From Pseudomonas tensinigenes (GTDB lineage: Bacteria; Pseudomonadota; Gammaproteobacteria; Pseudomonadales; Pseudomonadaceae), in contig NZ_CP077089.1 of NCBI RefSeq assembly GCF_014268445.2, forward strand, positions 5,377,501 through 5,441,500: 64,000 nt of DNA, written 5' to 3'. Made by a program: the position numbers and the translations under genes. Within the stretch, counting starts at the first letter, position 1. Every line of letters begins with the position of its first letter. Under the pieces are notes generated by a model. That model searched no databases. It had not been told where the DNA came from and saw only the letters and a program-made list of their open reading frames with translations. Below are positions 1 through 12,650 of the stretch, in pieces.

Positions 1-1653
1 AGCAACCAGTTGATCACCCTGCCCCGCCCCGGCACCGCGCCGGGTCATCTGCTGCTGGTGGCGAGCAGCGAACTGCCGATGGCCTTCTATACCGGCACCC
101 TGACCGCGAGCCTCGGCATTCTGATTTTCAGCGTGCTGTTGTGGCTGGTGATTGCCCGGCAGATCAAACGCCTGATCACCCGGCCGATTCATCAGTTGGA
201 AGAACTCTCGCGTCAAGTCACTCGGGAAGAGAACTACGCCCTGCGCGCCTCACGCGGCAATCATGACGAAATCGGCAGTCTCGCCGAGGCGTTCAACACC
301 ATGCTGTCGCGCATCGAAGCCCGCGAGCAGCAACTCAAGCGCGCCCGCGATGACTCGCAAGCCGCGTACGATCAGGCCCAGGGTCTGGCCGAGGAAACCC
401 GCCACACCAACCGCAAACTGGAACTGGAAGTCCAGGTGCGCAGCAAGATCGAGAAGAAGCTCACCGGTTTCCAGAATTACCTCAACAGCATCATCGACTC
501 GATGCCCTCGGCGCTGATCGCCCTCGACGAGCAGCTCTACGTGACCCAGTGGAATCAGGAAGCCAGTGCCCTCTCCGGCACACGACTGGACGAGGCACTG
601 AACCAGCCAATTTTCCTTGCCTTCGAACCGCTCAAGCCGTTTTTGCCCCAGCTCAAGCAGACCGTCGAGCAGCACACCGTGGCGAAAATCGAGCGAGTGA
701 CGTGGTTCAAGGACGATGAACCGAAGCATTACGCGCTGACGTTCTATCCATTGATGGGCGGTGCCGGGCGTGGCGTGGTGATCCGCATCGATGACATCAC
801 CCAGCGTCTGTCGCTGGAAGAAATGATGGTGCAATCGGAAAAAATGCTCTCGGTCGGTGGTCTCGCCGCCGGCATGGCCCATGAAATCAACAACCCGCTG
901 GGCGCGATCCTGCACAACGTGCAGAACATCCGTCGGCGTCTGTCCGCCGATCTGCCGAAGAACCTCGAAACCGCCGAGCAATTGGGCATCGAACTGGACA
1001 CGGTGAACCGATACCTGCAGGGCCGCGAAGTGCCGCAATTGCTCGATGGCATTCAGCAGGCCGGCGCACGCGCAGCGAAAATCGTCACGCACATGCTCAG
1101 CTTCAGCCGCCGCAGCACTCGACAAATGGCGCCGTGCGATCTGCCGGCATTGATCGATCAAGCGGTGGAAATCGCCGGCAACGACTTCGACCTGGCCATC
1201 GGTTTCGACTTCAAGGGGCAGGCGATCATCCGCCAGTTCGACCCGGCGCTCGGCCCGGTGCCGGGCACTGCCAACGAACTCGAGCAGGTGCTGCTTAATC
1301 TGCTGAAAAACGCCGCGCAGGCGATTCACCAGCGCGAAGACGACAGTGAGCCGGGGCGGATCATCCTGCGCACCAAGCTCAACCCACCGTGGGCCGAAAT
1401 CCAGGTCGAGGACAACGGCATCGGCATGAGCGAGAACGTGCGCAAACGCACCTTCGAGCCGTTCTTCACCACCAAGGAAATCGGCCAGGGCACCGGGCTT
1501 GGCTTGTCGGTGTCGTACTTCATCATCACCAACAATCACAAAGGGCAGATGGAAGTGCAGTCAGCCCCGGGCCAGGGCACCTGTTTCACCTTGCGCCTGC
1601 CGCTGACGCAACCGCTGCCCATCGCTGCCGAAACCAATCAATTATCGAGGTAA
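1..1653 (+). CDS. Sensor histidine kinase, C-terminal part (5' end outside window)
   Basis: Membrane-bound two-component sensor kinase; the reading frame is open back to base 1, so the N-terminal sensor region is missing. Visible in order: one membrane segment (about residues 33-52), a HAMP linker followed by coiled coil, a PAS domain (beginning near NYLNSIIDSMPSALIALD), a HisKA H-box (GGLAAGMAHEINNPLGAI, His codon 880-882) and an HATPase domain with N box (LLNLLKNAAQAI), G1 (VEDNGIGM) and G2 (GQGTGLGLSVS). There is no receiver domain, so it must signal to a separate regulator that is not in the window. The stop lies only 3 bases before the adenosyltransferase gene, so the two are probably cotranscribed. 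Its place next to the Nudix/GST/argJ/secA block matches the PA4398 neighbourhood of P. aeruginosa as I recall it. The signal is unknown. Confidence 0.9.
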   Translation, partial: SNQLITLPRPGTAPGHLLLVASSELPMAFYTGTLTASLGILIFSVLLWLVIARQIKRLITRPIHQLEELSRQVTREENYALRASRGNHDEIGSLAEAFNTMLSRIEAREQQLKRARDDSQAAYDQAQGLAEETRHTNRKLELEVQVRSKIEKKLTGFQNYLNSIIDSMPSALIALDEQLYVTQWNQEASALSGTRLDEALNQPIFLAFEPLKPFLPQLKQTVEQHTVAKIERVTWFKDDEPKHYALTFYPLMGGAGRGVVIRIDDITQRLSLEEMMVQSEKMLSVGGLAAGMAHEINNPLGAILHNVQNIRRRLSADLPKNLETAEQLGIELDTVNRYLQGREVPQLLDGIQQAGARAAKIVTHMLSFSRRSTRQMAPCDLPALIDQAVEIAGNDFDLAIGFDFKGQAIIRQFDPALGPVPGTANELEQVLLNLLKNAAQAIHQREDDSEPGRIILRTKLNPPWAEIQVEDNGIGMSENVRKRTFEPFFTTKEIGQGTGLGLSVSYFIITNNHKGQMEVQSAPGQGTCFTLRLPLTQPLPIAAETNQLSR

Positions 1654-1656
1654 CCC

Positions 1657-2241
1657 ATGGGCTTTCGCCTGTCGAAAATCTACACCCGCACTGGTGACAA
1701 AGGTGAAACCGGCCTTGGCGATGGCCGCCGTGTGCCCAAGGATCACCCACGCATCGAAGCGATTGGTGAGGTCGATACGCTGAACAGTCAGGTCGGCGTG
1801 TTGCTGGCCGGGTTGATTGCCGAGCGCGATGCGTATCCCGGACTAAATGAACTGATCGAGGTGTTAGCGCCTTGTCAGCATCGCTTGTTTGATCTGGGTG
1901 GCGAGTTGGCGATGCCGGAGTATCAGGCGTTGAATGCGGCGGAAATCGAACGACTGGAAGCCGCGATCGATGTGTGGAACGAGGAATTGGGGCCGCTGGA
2001 GAACTTCATTTTGCCGGGCGGTTCGATGCTGATTGCCCAAGCCCATGTGTGCCGGAGCCTGGCAAGGAGTGCCGAGCGGCGTTGTCAGCATTTGAATGCG
2101 CTGGAGCCGTTGGCCGGGGTTGGGCTGGCGTATGTCAATCGGTTGTCGGATTTGCTGTTTGTGGCGGCGCGGTTGATTGCGCGGCGGCAGGGGGTTGCGG
2201 AGATTCTTTGGCAACCGGCGGCAAAGCCTGCAGAAATCTAG
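1657..2241 (+). CDS. PduO-type cob(I)alamin adenosyltransferase
   Basis: Transfers the adenosyl group of ATP to cob(I)alamin to make adenosylcobalamin. The 194-residue length is normal for the PduO family. The N-terminal signature is clear (KIYTRTGDKGETGLGDGRRVPKD), followed by the conserved IEAIGEVDTLNSQVG stretch and the C-terminal helix with RSAERRCQ and VNRLSDLLFVAAR, which forms the ATP/cobalamin site in this family. The ATG follows the kinase stop by 3 bases, with a GAGG just upstream, so translation is probably coupled to the kinase gene. No cobalamin-dependent enzyme is adjacent. Confidence 0.93.
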   Translation: MGFRLSKIYTRTGDKGETGLGDGRRVPKDHPRIEAIGEVDTLNSQVGVLLAGLIAERDAYPGLNELIEVLAPCQHRLFDLGGELAMPEYQALNAAEIERLEAAIDVWNEELGPLENFILPGGSMLIAQAHVCRSLARSAERRCQHLNALEPLAGVGLAYVNRLSDLLFVAARLIARRQGVAEILWQPAAKPAEI

Positions 2242-2257
2242 CGTCTGACAGGCCGCC

Positions 2258-2340
2258 TTCGCGAGCAGGCTCGCTCCCACATTTGATTGCATTCCAACTG
2301 AAGAAATCCGATCAACTGTGGGAGCGAGCCTGCTCGCGAA
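2258..2340. repeat. REP pair (inverted, GAGCCTGCTCGCGA type)
   Basis: Two 24-bp arms, TTCGCGAGCAGGCTCGCTCC plus CACA and its reverse complement, face each other across about 35 bases between two convergent genes. The same core recurs at 3990, 8962 and 45731. It is a typical Pseudomonas REP doublet and may help terminate both transcripts. Confidence 0.9.
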
Positions 2341-2354
2341 GAGGCCAGTAGCCT

Positions 2355-3302
2355 TTACAGAGAATCAGGCCAGAACGCACGAATCCCCGCGACACCCTGC
2401 GCGCCAACATTCCAGGCTTTTTCGCGCTCAGCCGGGCCAACCCCGCCCAACAGAAACACCGGTTTGCTGAAGCCTTCGATCAACGTCGAAGCCTGCTCCC
2501 ACCCCAATGGCTGCGCCTCCGGATGGGTCAAGGTCGGCTGCACCGGCGACAGCGTGACGAAATCCACGCCCATCTGTTCTGCCAGCGCCAGCTCTTCAGC
2601 GTTGTGGCACGAAGCCGCGAGCCAGCGCTCCGCTGGCAACGGGCGCCCCGCCGCTGCGTACTTACGCAACTGAGCAGAGGTAATGTGCCATCCGGCAGAC
2701 GGGAAATCGCCGAGCCATTCGAACGGCCCTTTGATCATCAACTGCGCCTTACCCGCACACAGCCCGGCCGCATCGACCGCCAGATCGCGATACTTGGGGT
2801 CATAACCATTCGGTGCACGCAGCTGAATCAATTTGATCCCGCCGGCAATCGCTTTCTGGATACCGCGCAGCAACGCCGGGGTTTCCAGGTCCTCCGGGGT
2901 GATCAGGTATTCAGCCGGCAAACGCGCGGCGGCAACGATCGGCTGGTTGGCGGCCGGAAACTCGTAGTTCACCAGTTCTTTAGCCGTGACCCAGGCCAAC
3001 GGCTGGCCTTCGGCACCGTGCGGTTCGCCGGTGAATGCCGACACTTCCCAGACATCCAGCAAAACCTGCTTGTCCGGGTAGTCATGACGCACTTTGATCA
3101 GCGGTCGGGCGGCGCCAACGACGATGCCCAACTCTTCCTGCAGCTCACGGGCCAGCGCGCTTTCGACCGACTCGTCGGCCTCGACCTTGCCGCCGGGAAA
3201 CTCCCACAGCCCACCCTGATGCTGGGTGTCGGCACGGCGGGCGATGAGGATCTTGCCGCTGTCGTCACGAATGACGGCGGCGGCGACGTGGACGCGTTTC
3301 AC
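2355..3302 (-). CDS. Nudix hydrolase fused to a ThiE-like domain (MutT type)
   Basis: A 315-residue fusion. The N-terminal half (about 1-130) is a MutT-like Nudix domain: the Nudix box reads GGKVEADESVESALARELQEELG, with the catalytic REXXEE-type glutamates present. The C-terminal half (about 145-315) resembles thiamine-phosphate synthase (LRGIQKAIAGGIKLIQLR at its start; phosphate-loop-like FLLGGVGP at the end). The role expected from the family is removal of oxidised nucleotides such as 8-oxo-dGTP. Whether the ThiE-like half is catalytic is uncertain, because several usual ThiE metal and substrate residues are not obvious. The start is GTG at 3302 (protein begins VKRVHVAAAVI), preceded by GGAG and overlapping the GST stop (GTGA). 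A longer in-frame ATG start at 3353 would lie inside the GST gene. Confidence 0.88.
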   Translation of the reverse strand: MKRVHVAAAVIRDDSGKILIARRADTQHQGGLWEFPGGKVEADESVESALARELQEELGIVVGAARPLIKVRHDYPDKQVLLDVWEVSAFTGEPHGAEGQPLAWVTAKELVNYEFPAANQPIVAAARLPAEYLITPEDLETPALLRGIQKAIAGGIKLIQLRAPNGYDPKYRDLAVDAAGLCAGKAQLMIKGPFEWLGDFPSAGWHITSAQLRKYAAAGRPLPAERWLAASCHNAEELALAEQMGVDFVTLSPVQPTLTHPEAQPLGWEQASTLIEGFSKPVFLLGGVGPAEREKAWNVGAQGVAGIRAFWPDSL

Positions 3303-3931
3303 GGATTCAACTCCTCCAGTCCAGCCTTTTGCCACGCTTTGAAGGCGGGCCATTGGTAGACGGTTTCAACATAGGCTTGATCGGCGGCCGGCAGCTGCAC
3401 TTGGTAGGTGCGCAGACGCACGGCAATCGGCGCGAAGAAGGCATCGGCCAGACTCACACGGCCAAACAGGTACGGCCCGCTCTCGGTGGCGGCGGCACGG
3501 CACTCGGCCCACAGCGCGAGCATGCGTTCGATGTCGACCTTCACTTCCGGCGGCACCGGGTTCAGCGGCGCGTCATGGTTGAGGTTGAACGGCATGTGAT
3601 TGCGCATGGCGAAGAAGCCGCTGTGCATTTGGGCGCAGGCGGATCGCGCCTGGGCACGGGCGAAGATATCGCTCGGCCAGAGCTGCTCGGACGGGAACTG
3701 TTCAGCGAGGTATTCGGCGATGGCCAGTGAGTCGGCGATGGTGCCGCGCGCCGTTTGCAGCAGCGGGACTTTGGCGGTCGGCGAATGCTTGAGCAGCAGC
3801 GCGCGGGTATCGGGCTTGCCGAGTTTGACCAGTTCTTCGCTGTAGGGTGCGCCGGTCAGTTCGAGCGCCAGGGCGGCACGCAGAGACCAGGAGGAAAGCA
3901 GTTTGTCGCCGATGATCAGGTGCAGGGACAT
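3299..3931 (-). CDS. Glutathione S-transferase family protein
   Basis: 210 residues with an N-terminal thioredoxin-like fold (SWSLRAALALELTGAPYSEELV, then SPTAKVPLLQ with the cis-proline, then the DSLAIAEYL glutathione-binding motif) and a C-terminal all-helical domain. The serine in SSWSLR is at the position of the usual catalytic Ser/Tyr/Cys. The substrate cannot be told from sequence. It overlaps the Nudix gene by 4 bases, so the two form one transcription unit. Confidence 0.9.
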   Translation of the reverse strand: MSLHLIIGDKLLSSWSLRAALALELTGAPYSEELVKLGKPDTRALLLKHSPTAKVPLLQTARGTIADSLAIAEYLAEQFPSEQLWPSDIFARAQARSACAQMHSGFFAMRNHMPFNLNHDAPLNPVPPEVKVDIERMLALWAECRAAATESGPYLFGRVSLADAFFAPIAVRLRTYQVQLPAADQAYVETVYQWPAFKAWQKAGLEELNP

Positions 3932-3989
3932 GGGTGTGGCGCCTTTTCGTCAGGAGAATCAGGCCAGAATTTTTGGTGGCTGATGGGTC

Positions 3990-4070
3990 GCCATCGCGAG
4001 CAGGCTCACTCCTACAGGTAATCTGTGGCGTTTACAAAACCACTGTAGGAGTGAGCCTGCTCGCGATGGC
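3990..4070. repeat. REP pair
   Basis: Arms GCCATCGCGAGCAGGCTCAC... at 3990-4017 and the exact reverse complement at 4043-4070, separated by 25 bases. It lies between argJ and the GST gene and is a variant of the REP core at 2258 and 8962. Confidence 0.9.
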
Positions 4071-4092
4071 ATCGACTCGGTCTCAGGTTAGA

Positions 4093-5310
4093 TCAAGTGC
4101 GGTATTCGGCGTTGATCTTCACGTATTCATGCGACAGGTCAGTAGTCCAGATGGTTTCGCTGCAATCGCCGCGACCCAGTTCGATGCGGATAGTGATCTC
4201 TTCCTGCTGCATCACCGCCGAACCCTGGGCTTCAGTGTAGGTCGCCGCACGGGCGCCACGGCTGGCGATGCACACGTCGCCGAGGAACACGTCGATCTTG
4301 CTCACGTCCAGATCCGGCACGCCGGCACGGCCGACAGCGGCAAGAATACGACCCCAGTTCGGGTCAGAGGCGAACAATGCGGTCTTGATCAACGGCGAGT
4401 GGGCCACGGTGTAGCCGACATCGAGGCATTCCTGATGATTGCCGCCGCCATTCACTTCCACGGTGACAAACTTGGTCGCGCCTTCGCCGTCACGCACGAT
4501 GGCCTGGGCCACGTCCATGCACACTTCAAACACCGCTTGCTTCAACTTGGCGAACAACTCGCCTTCAGCGCGGGTGATTTCCGGCAGTGCAGCCTTGCCG
4601 GTGGCGATCAGCATGCAGCAGTCGTTGGTCGAAGTGTCGCCGTCGATGGTGATGCGGTTGAACGACTTGTTGGCACCGTCGAGCATCAGGTTGTGCAGGA
4701 CGTCACGGGAGACTTTGGCGTCGGTCGCGATGTAGCCAAGCATGGTCGCCATGTTCGGGCGGATCATGCCCGCACCTTTGCTGATACCGGTGACGGTGAT
4801 GGTCACGCCGTCATGCTCGAACTGGCGGCTGGCGCCCTTCGGCAGGGTGTCGGTGGTCATGATGCCGGTGGCGGCGGCTTCCCAGTTGTTTTCCGAGAGG
4901 TCGTCCAGCGCGGCTTGCAGTGCACCTTCGATCTTCTCGACCGGCAGTGGCTCGCCAATCACGCCGGTGGAGTACGGCAGGATCTGACTGGCATCGACGC
5001 CGGTCAGCTCAGCCAGCTTCGCAGTGGTGCGTTCAGCGGCGGCCAGGCCAGGCTCACCGGTGCCAGCGTTGGCATTGCCGGTGTTGGTCAGCAAATACCG
5101 CACGGCGTTCTGCACGCGTTTTTTCGCCAGAATCACCGGTGCCGCGCAAAACGCGTTCAAGGTGAACACGCCCGCCACGGTCGAGCCTTCGGCGCAGCGC
5201 ATTACGACAACATCTTTACGCCCCGGGCGCTTGATGCCGGCCGAGGCGATACCGAGTTCAAAACCGGCAACCGGGTGCAACGTTGGCAAAGGACCAAGAC
5301 CAACAGCCAT
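4093..5310 (-). CDS. argJ: Bifunctional ornithine acetyltransferase / N-acetylglutamate synthase
   Basis: 405 residues, the normal length for ArgJ. It moves the acetyl group from N-acetylornithine to glutamate in the cyclic arginine pathway. The self-cleavage site is present: in [14 protein letters not shown] the chain is cut before Thr189, which becomes the N-terminal nucleophile of the beta chain. Other family motifs are [20 protein letters not shown] and [12 protein letters not shown] strong ribosome-binding site (GGAAGGAG) precedes the ATG. It lies downstream of secA on the same strand, behind a probable secA terminator, so it is likely transcribed on its own or by read-through. Confidence 0.97.
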   Translation of the reverse strand: MAVGLGPLPTLHPVAGFELGIASAGIKRPGRKDVVVMRCAEGSTVAGVFTLNAFCAAPVILAKKRVQNAVRYLLTNTGNANAGTGEPGLAAAERTTAKLAELTGVDASQILPYSTGVIGEPLPVEKIEGALQAALDDLSENNWEAAATGIMTTDTLPKGASRQFEHDGVTITVTGISKGAGMIRPNMATMLGYIATDAKVSRDVLHNLMLDGANKSFNRITIDGDTSTNDCCMLIATGKAALPEITRAEGELFAKLKQAVFEVCMDVAQAIVRDGEGATKFVTVEVNGGGNHQECLDVGYTVAHSPLIKTALFASDPNWGRILAAVGRAGVPDLDVSKIDVFLGDVCIASRGARAATYTEAQGSAVMQQEEITIRIELGRGDCSETIWTTDLSHEYVKINAEYRT

Positions 5311-5371
5311 GAATGCGCTCCTTCCTCAATGATGTCAGCACCGCCAATCGATGCGGCGGTGGTTTAAATGG

Positions 5372-5405
5372 CAAAACGCCGCGACGGCAGGAGCCGGTCG
5401 CGGCG
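5372..5405 (-). terminator. Rho-independent terminator of secA
   Basis: Read on the minus strand, CGCCGCGAC (5405-5397) pairs perfectly with GTCGCGGCG (5385-5377), followed by TTTTG. It begins 28 bases after the secA stop. Confidence 0.8.
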
Positions 5406-5432
5406 CGGGTATTTCAGCGATTGAAACGGGTT

Positions 5433-8168
<2,736 letters not shown>

Positions 8169-8476
8169 ATCGGCAGGATCTTCCACACTAAAGGGATGGA
8201 GGGCGGCCCCGTGAGCGTCGCCCGTGCAGCCCTCATGGCCGCATGCGAACGAGCATTCTACCCGGAAACGGAAGTGAGGAAAGTGGCGATGTTCCACGAT
8301 GCTGGCACTGCGCTTTGACGGGGCTCACTTAAAATAGGGGCGTTTTGCTCAACTTCAAGTCATACAAGGTAGAAGTTAGTCGTTGATTTAATGGGTAAAG
8401 CGAGGGCAAAAGCAATGGGCGAGTGATTTCGACCTTTCTGCTACCATGGCGTTTCTGTTACTTCAGGTGTTCGATC
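8169..8476. other. Divergent intergenic region between secA and dciA
   Basis: 308 bases with no convincing gene. It must hold the divergent promoters of secA and dciA. The stretch near 8340-8420 is AT-richer than its surroundings, but I could not assign clear -35/-10 pairs. No palindrome or leader hairpin stands out. Confidence 0.5.
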
Positions 8477-8932
8477 ATGGCATTCCGCCCTCTTACGGCC
8501 AGAGCACCCGCCGTTCTCCTGCGCGAAGCCAAGCCGCTCAAAGCCATCCTCGGCCACGCCCAACGACTGGGTCATCTGCAGCGCCTGCTCGAAAGCCAAC
8601 TGCAACCCGCCGCCCGTGAACATTGCCATGTCGCCTCGTGGCGTGAGGGCAGTTTGCTGTTGATTGTCACTGATGGCCACTGGGCCACACGCCTGCGCTA
8701 CCAGCAAAAACGCTTGCAGCGGCAATTGCAGATGTTTGACGAGTTCGCCAGTCTGACGCGAATTCTGTTCAAGGTGCAGCCGCCGACGGTTCAACGTGGG
8801 GCGGCCGGGCACACGATGGATTTGTCCACGGATGCCGCGGCGACGATTCAGGCCACGGCGGACGGGATCACTGATCCGGGGTTGCGCGCGGCGCTGGAGC
8901 GCCTAGCGGCGCACGCCAAAGACAAATCCTGA
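8477..8932 (+). CDS. dciA: DUF721 protein, DciA-type helicase loader
   Basis: 151 residues from the ATG at 8477 (protein begins MAFRPLTARAPAVLL). It carries the DUF721 fold (LGHLQRLLESQLQPAAREHCHVASWREGSLLLIV, then WATRLRYQQKRLQRQLQ). DUF721 proteins in bacteria lacking DnaC, which include Pseudomonas, act as DciA and help load the replicative helicase DnaB; here that role is inferred from family and position beside secA. A longer in-frame start at 8423 would add 18 unconserved residues. An AGGTGT lies just upstream of the chosen start. Confidence 0.85.
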   Translation: MAFRPLTARAPAVLLREAKPLKAILGHAQRLGHLQRLLESQLQPAAREHCHVASWREGSLLLIVTDGHWATRLRYQQKRLQRQLQMFDEFASLTRILFKVQPPTVQRGAAGHTMDLSTDAAATIQATADGITDPGLRAALERLAAHAKDKS

Positions 8933-8961
8933 CTTCTATTCTGAATCTGCCTGCAATTCCA

Positions 8962-9053
8962 ATGTGGGAGCGAGCCTGCTCGCGAAGAGGTTGTGTCAGA
9001 TAACATTAAAGTTGAATGACACACCGCTTTCGCGAGCAGGCTCGCTCCCACAT
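8962..9053. repeat. REP pair
   Basis: Inverted arms ATGTGGGAGCGAGCCTGCTC... (8962-8986) and its reverse complement (9029-9053), spaced by 42 bases, between the convergent dciA and HerA-like genes. Same family as the element at 2258. Confidence 0.9.
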
Positions 9054-9075
9054 TTAGATATCCACCAGTTCAGGA

Positions 9076-10563
9076 TTAGCGGCGTTTGCTGCCTCCGAGT
9101 AATGAGCCCATCAAACCGCGCACCAGTTGTTTGCCAAGGTTATTGGCAGCCTGGCGCATCGCCGACTTCAGCGCCTGCCCGGCTGCCGTCCCGAGAAACT
9201 CCCCTGCCCTGTCGGCCAGGCTCGGCTCTTCAACTGCTGGCTTACCCGCTGGCACCTCGGCCTCCGGCGCCAGCCCTTTGCGCCCCATCAGAATTTCATA
9301 CGCTGACTCCCGATCAATCGGCTTGTCATAGCGCCCCTTGAACGGCGAGCCGGCAATCAGCACCGTGCGTTCGGTTTCAGTCAACGGCCCGATCCGCGAT
9401 TGCGGTGGCGCCACGAGTACGCGCTGGACCATTTCCGGCGTGCCTTTTTCAGTCAGCGTACCGACCAAGGCCTCGCCAATCCCCAACTCGGTCAGCACTG
9501 ACAAACTGTCGAACGCCGGATTCGGCCGGAAGCCGTCCGCCACCGCACGGAGGGATTTCTGCTCTTTGGCGGTGAACGCGCGCAAACCATGCTGGATGCG
9601 CAGGCCAAGTTGCGCCAGCACGTCATCGGGCAAATCCGCCGGCGACTGTGTGACGAAATACACGCCAACACCTTTGGAACGGATCAAACGCACCACTTGC
9701 TCCAGCCGTTCCTGCAAGGCCTTGGGCGTATCGCCAAAGAGCAAATGCGCTTCATCGAAAAACAGCGCCAGCAGCGGTTTGTCGGCATCACCGCGCTCCG
9801 GCAACTGCTCGAACAGCTCAGCCAGCAGCCACAACAGGAACGTTGCGTAGACCTTCGGTGCCTCGTGTACCAGACGACTGGCGTCGAGCAAGTGAATGCG
9901 CCCACGGCCGTCGGCGGTCGGTTGCAGAATGTCTTCGAGTTGCAGTGCCGGTTCGCCAAACAAGGCTTCGGCGCCCTGCTGCTCAAGAATCGCCAAGCGG
10001 CGCAACAGTGCCTGACTGGAGCCAGTAGTCATCAACGCGGCGTCATCGCCCAACAACTGCGGATTGTCCTTGAGGTGATTGAGCAGCGCTTTCAGGTCTT
10101 TCAGATCCAGCAGCAACAGGCCTTCACGATCGGCAACCTTGAACGCGGCGTAGAGCGCCGACTGCTGACTGTCGGTCAGTTCCAGCAGGCTGCCGATCAG
10201 CAGCGGGCCCATTTCGCTCAGCGTGGTGCGCAATGGATGACCGGACTCACCGTGGATATCCCACAAGGTCACCGGATACGCCTGTGGCTTGTGGTTTAGC
10301 CACGACATCCCGGCGATACGCTCGGCGACCTTGCCTTGCGGGTTGCCGGCCGCACCGAGGCCACACAGATCGCCCTTGATGTCCGCGGCAAACACCGCGA
10401 CCCCGGCGTCACTGAACGCCTCGGCCAAACGCTGCAAAGTGACGGTTTTACCGGTACCGGTGGCGCCCGCGACCAGTCCGTGGCGGTTCGCCAGGCGCAT
10501 GGCCTGAGCTATCTGCTGGCCTGCGAGGTCGGCGCCGATTACGAGTTGCGAGGAGTCAGGCAT
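9076..10563 (-). CDS. HerA/YjgR-type (DUF853) ATPase
   Basis: 495 residues, related to E. coli YjgR and the HerA-FtsK P-loop ATPases. It shows Walker A (GATGTGKTVT, about residue 34), Walker B (PLLALFFDEAHLLF) and a sensor region (YFVTQSPADLPDDVLAQLG), and ends in a basic tail (GSLLGGSKRR). HerA relatives are DNA translocases working with nucleases or in defence, but the cellular role of the YjgR branch is not established and no partner nuclease is adjacent. The start is the ATG at 10563, preceded by GGGTGA at a good distance; an in-frame TTG 12 bases upstream overlaps that ribosome-binding site and is less likely. Confidence 0.85.
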   Translation of the reverse strand: MPDSSQLVIGADLAGQQIAQAMRLANRHGLVAGATGTGKTVTLQRLAEAFSDAGVAVFAADIKGDLCGLGAAGNPQGKVAERIAGMSWLNHKPQAYPVTLWDIHGESGHPLRTTLSEMGPLLIGSLLELTDSQQSALYAAFKVADREGLLLLDLKDLKALLNHLKDNPQLLGDDAALMTTGSSQALLRRLAILEQQGAEALFGEPALQLEDILQPTADGRGRIHLLDASRLVHEAPKVYATFLLWLLAELFEQLPERGDADKPLLALFFDEAHLLFGDTPKALQERLEQVVRLIRSKGVGVYFVTQSPADLPDDVLAQLGLRIQHGLRAFTAKEQKSLRAVADGFRPNPAFDSLSVLTELGIGEALVGTLTEKGTPEMVQRVLVAPPQSRIGPLTETERTVLIAGSPFKGRYDKPIDRESAYEILMGRKGLAPEAEVPAGKPAVEEPSLADRAGEFLGTAAGQALKSAMRQAANNLGKQLVRGLMGSLLGGSKRR

Positions 10564-10752
10564 TTTGTCACCCAATGGTTAATCTTTGATTCTGCATGGC
10601 CGATAAAGAAGAGTGAGAGACCCGACCACAAGTCAGGCCGGACATTTCCCTAAGGAGAGACGGAAATATCAGCTTGTTTTCACCCTTGCCCATTTTGCGC
10701 GCTTCTATAAAAGCACGCCCTGGACATTAAGACCTTAGCGGAACCCCAAGCC

Positions 10753-12642
10753 ATGAACAAAAATCTGCGCTTCAGCCATAAAATTTTGCTTGCCGCCGCC
10801 CTCATCGTCATCGCCGCCTTCGCCTCGTTTACGCTGTACAACGACTGGCTACAGCGCAATGCGATCCGCGATGACCTGAACAACTACCTCAACGAGATGG
10901 GCGAGGTCACCGCCGGCAATATCCAGACCTGGCTCAGCGGTCGCATTCTGCTGATCGAGAACGCCGCCCAGAACATTGCCATCAACCCCGAACCTGCCAA
11001 CGTCGCCAGCTTGCTGGAACAGAAAGCCCTGACGTCGACGTTCATGGCTTCCTACCTCGGTGACGCCACCGGTCACTTCACCATCCGCCCGGATGCGAAG
11101 ATGCCGGACGGTTTCGATCCGCGCGTGCGCCCTTGGTATAAAGGTGCCGAAAGCAGCAGCACCTCGACCCTGACCGAACCGTACATCGACGCCGCCACCG
11201 GCCAGTTGATCATCTCCATCGCCACCGCCTCGAAAAAGGCCGGTCAGAGCGTCGGTGTGGTTGGCGGTGACCTGAGCCTGCAATCGCTGGTCGACACCCT
11301 CGCCGCCCGCGATTTCGACGGCATGGGTTATGTGTTCCTGGTCAGCGCCGACGGCAAGATCCTCGTGCACCCGGACAAGGCGCTGGTGATGAAATCACTG
11401 AAGGAAGCCTATCCGCAGGACACCCCACGCATCAGCAGCGACTTCAGCGAAGTCACCGTTGACGGCAAGACGCGCATCGTCACCTTCGCGCCGATCAAAG
11501 GCCTGCCATCGGTTAACTGGTACATCGGCCTGTCGGTGGACAAAGATCAAGCGTTCGCCATGCTCAGCGAATTCCGCACCTCCGCAGTGATCGCGACCGT
11601 GATTGCCGTGGCCATCATCATCGCCCTGCTTGGCATGCTGATCCGCCTGCTGATCCAGCCGTTGCACGTGATGACCCGCGCCATGGAAGACATTGCCGAC
11701 GGCGAAGGCGACCTGACCAAACGCCTGACCATCGTCAATAACGACGAATTCGGCATCCTCGGTACCGCGTTCAACCGTTTCGTCGAGCGTATTCACGGTT
11801 CGATCCGCGAAGTGTCCTCGGCCACCGGTCAGGTTAACGAAGTCGCCCTGCGCGTGGTCGCCGCGTCGAACTCGTCGATGTACAACTCCGATCAGCAAGC
11901 CTCGCGCACCAGCAGTGTGGCCGCAGCGATCAACCAGCTCGGCGCCGCCGCGCAGGAAATCGCCCGCAATGCTGCACAGGCCTCGAATCAGGCCAGTGAT
12001 GCACGCGGTCTGGCTGAAGATGGCCAGCAAGTGGTGGATCGCAGCATCAAGGCGATGAATCAACTATCGAGCATGCTCAGCGCGTCGAGCAGTAACATCG
12101 AATCGCTGAACAGCAAAACCGTGAACATCGGCCAGATTCTTGAAGTGATCACCAGCATTTCCCAGCAAACCAACCTGCTCGCGCTTAACGCGGCGATTGA
12201 AGCGGCGCGTGCCGGTGAGGCCGGTCGTGGTTTTGCTGTGGTGGCCGATGAAGTGCGCAATCTGGCGCATCGCACCCAGGAATCGGCGCAGCAGGTGCAG
12301 ACCATGATCGAGGAGCTACAAGTGGGCGCCCGTGAATCGGTGAGCACCATGAGCGACAGCCAGCGCCACAGTCAGGACAGTGTCGAGATTGCCAACCTGG
12401 CCGGGGAGCGCCTGAACAGCGTGACTCAGCGCATTGGCGAGATTGACGGGATGAACCAGTCGGTGGCCACGGCTACTGAGGAACAGACTGCTGTTGTGGA
12501 ATCGATCAACGTCGATATCACCGAGATCAACACGCTGAACCAGGAAGGCGTGGAGAACTTGCAGGCGACGTTGCGGGCGTGTTCGGATCTGGAGCAGCAG
12601 GCTTCGCGTCTGAAACAATTGGTTGGCAGCTTCCGCATCTGA
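10753..12642 (+). CDS. Methyl-accepting chemotaxis protein, PctA/PctB/PctC type
   Basis: 629 residues, the same length and layout as the P. aeruginosa amino-acid receptors PctA and PctB: an N-terminal membrane segment (about 10-30), a periplasmic dCACHE domain (about 35-275), a second membrane segment (about 277-300), a HAMP domain and a cytoplasmic signalling hairpin ([20 protein letters not shown]...). The dCACHE domain keeps key residues of the amino-acid binding motif: R-x-W-Y in [12 protein letters not shown], the tyrosine of TEPYID and the aspartate of GVVGGDL. The position where PctA has Tyr121 is Phe here. It should therefore sense L-amino acids. It is monocistronic and faces a glycan operon behind a repeat-rich spacer. 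Confidence 0.95.
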   Translation: MNKNLRFSHKILLAAALIVIAAFASFTLYNDWLQRNAIRDDLNNYLNEMGEVTAGNIQTWLSGRILLIENAAQNIAINPEPANVASLLEQKALTSTFMASYLGDATGHFTIRPDAKMPDGFDPRVRPWYKGAESSSTSTLTEPYIDAATGQLIISIATASKKAGQSVGVVGGDLSLQSLVDTLAARDFDGMGYVFLVSADGKILVHPDKALVMKSLKEAYPQDTPRISSDFSEVTVDGKTRIVTFAPIKGLPSVNWYIGLSVDKDQAFAMLSEFRTSAVIATVIAVAIIIALLGMLIRLLIQPLHVMTRAMEDIADGEGDLTKRLTIVNNDEFGILGTAFNRFVERIHGSIREVSSATGQVNEVALRVVAASNSSMYNSDQQASRTSSVAAAINQLGAAAQEIARNAAQASNQASDARGLAEDGQQVVDRSIKAMNQLSSMLSASSSNIESLNSKTVNIGQILEVITSISQQTNLLALNAAIEAARAGEAGRGFAVVADEVRNLAHRTQESAQQVQTMIEELQVGARESVSTMSDSQRHSQDSVEIANLAGERLNSVTQRIGEIDGMNQSVATATEEQTAVVESINVDITEINTLNQEGVENLQATLRACSDLEQQASRLKQLVGSFRI

Positions 12643-12650
12643 AGATCAAG

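Noticed and set aside
250..1539. 429-codon minus-strand frame opposite the sensor kinase
   Set aside because: The plus-strand kinase has all domain motifs; the opposite frame shows none and starts inside it.
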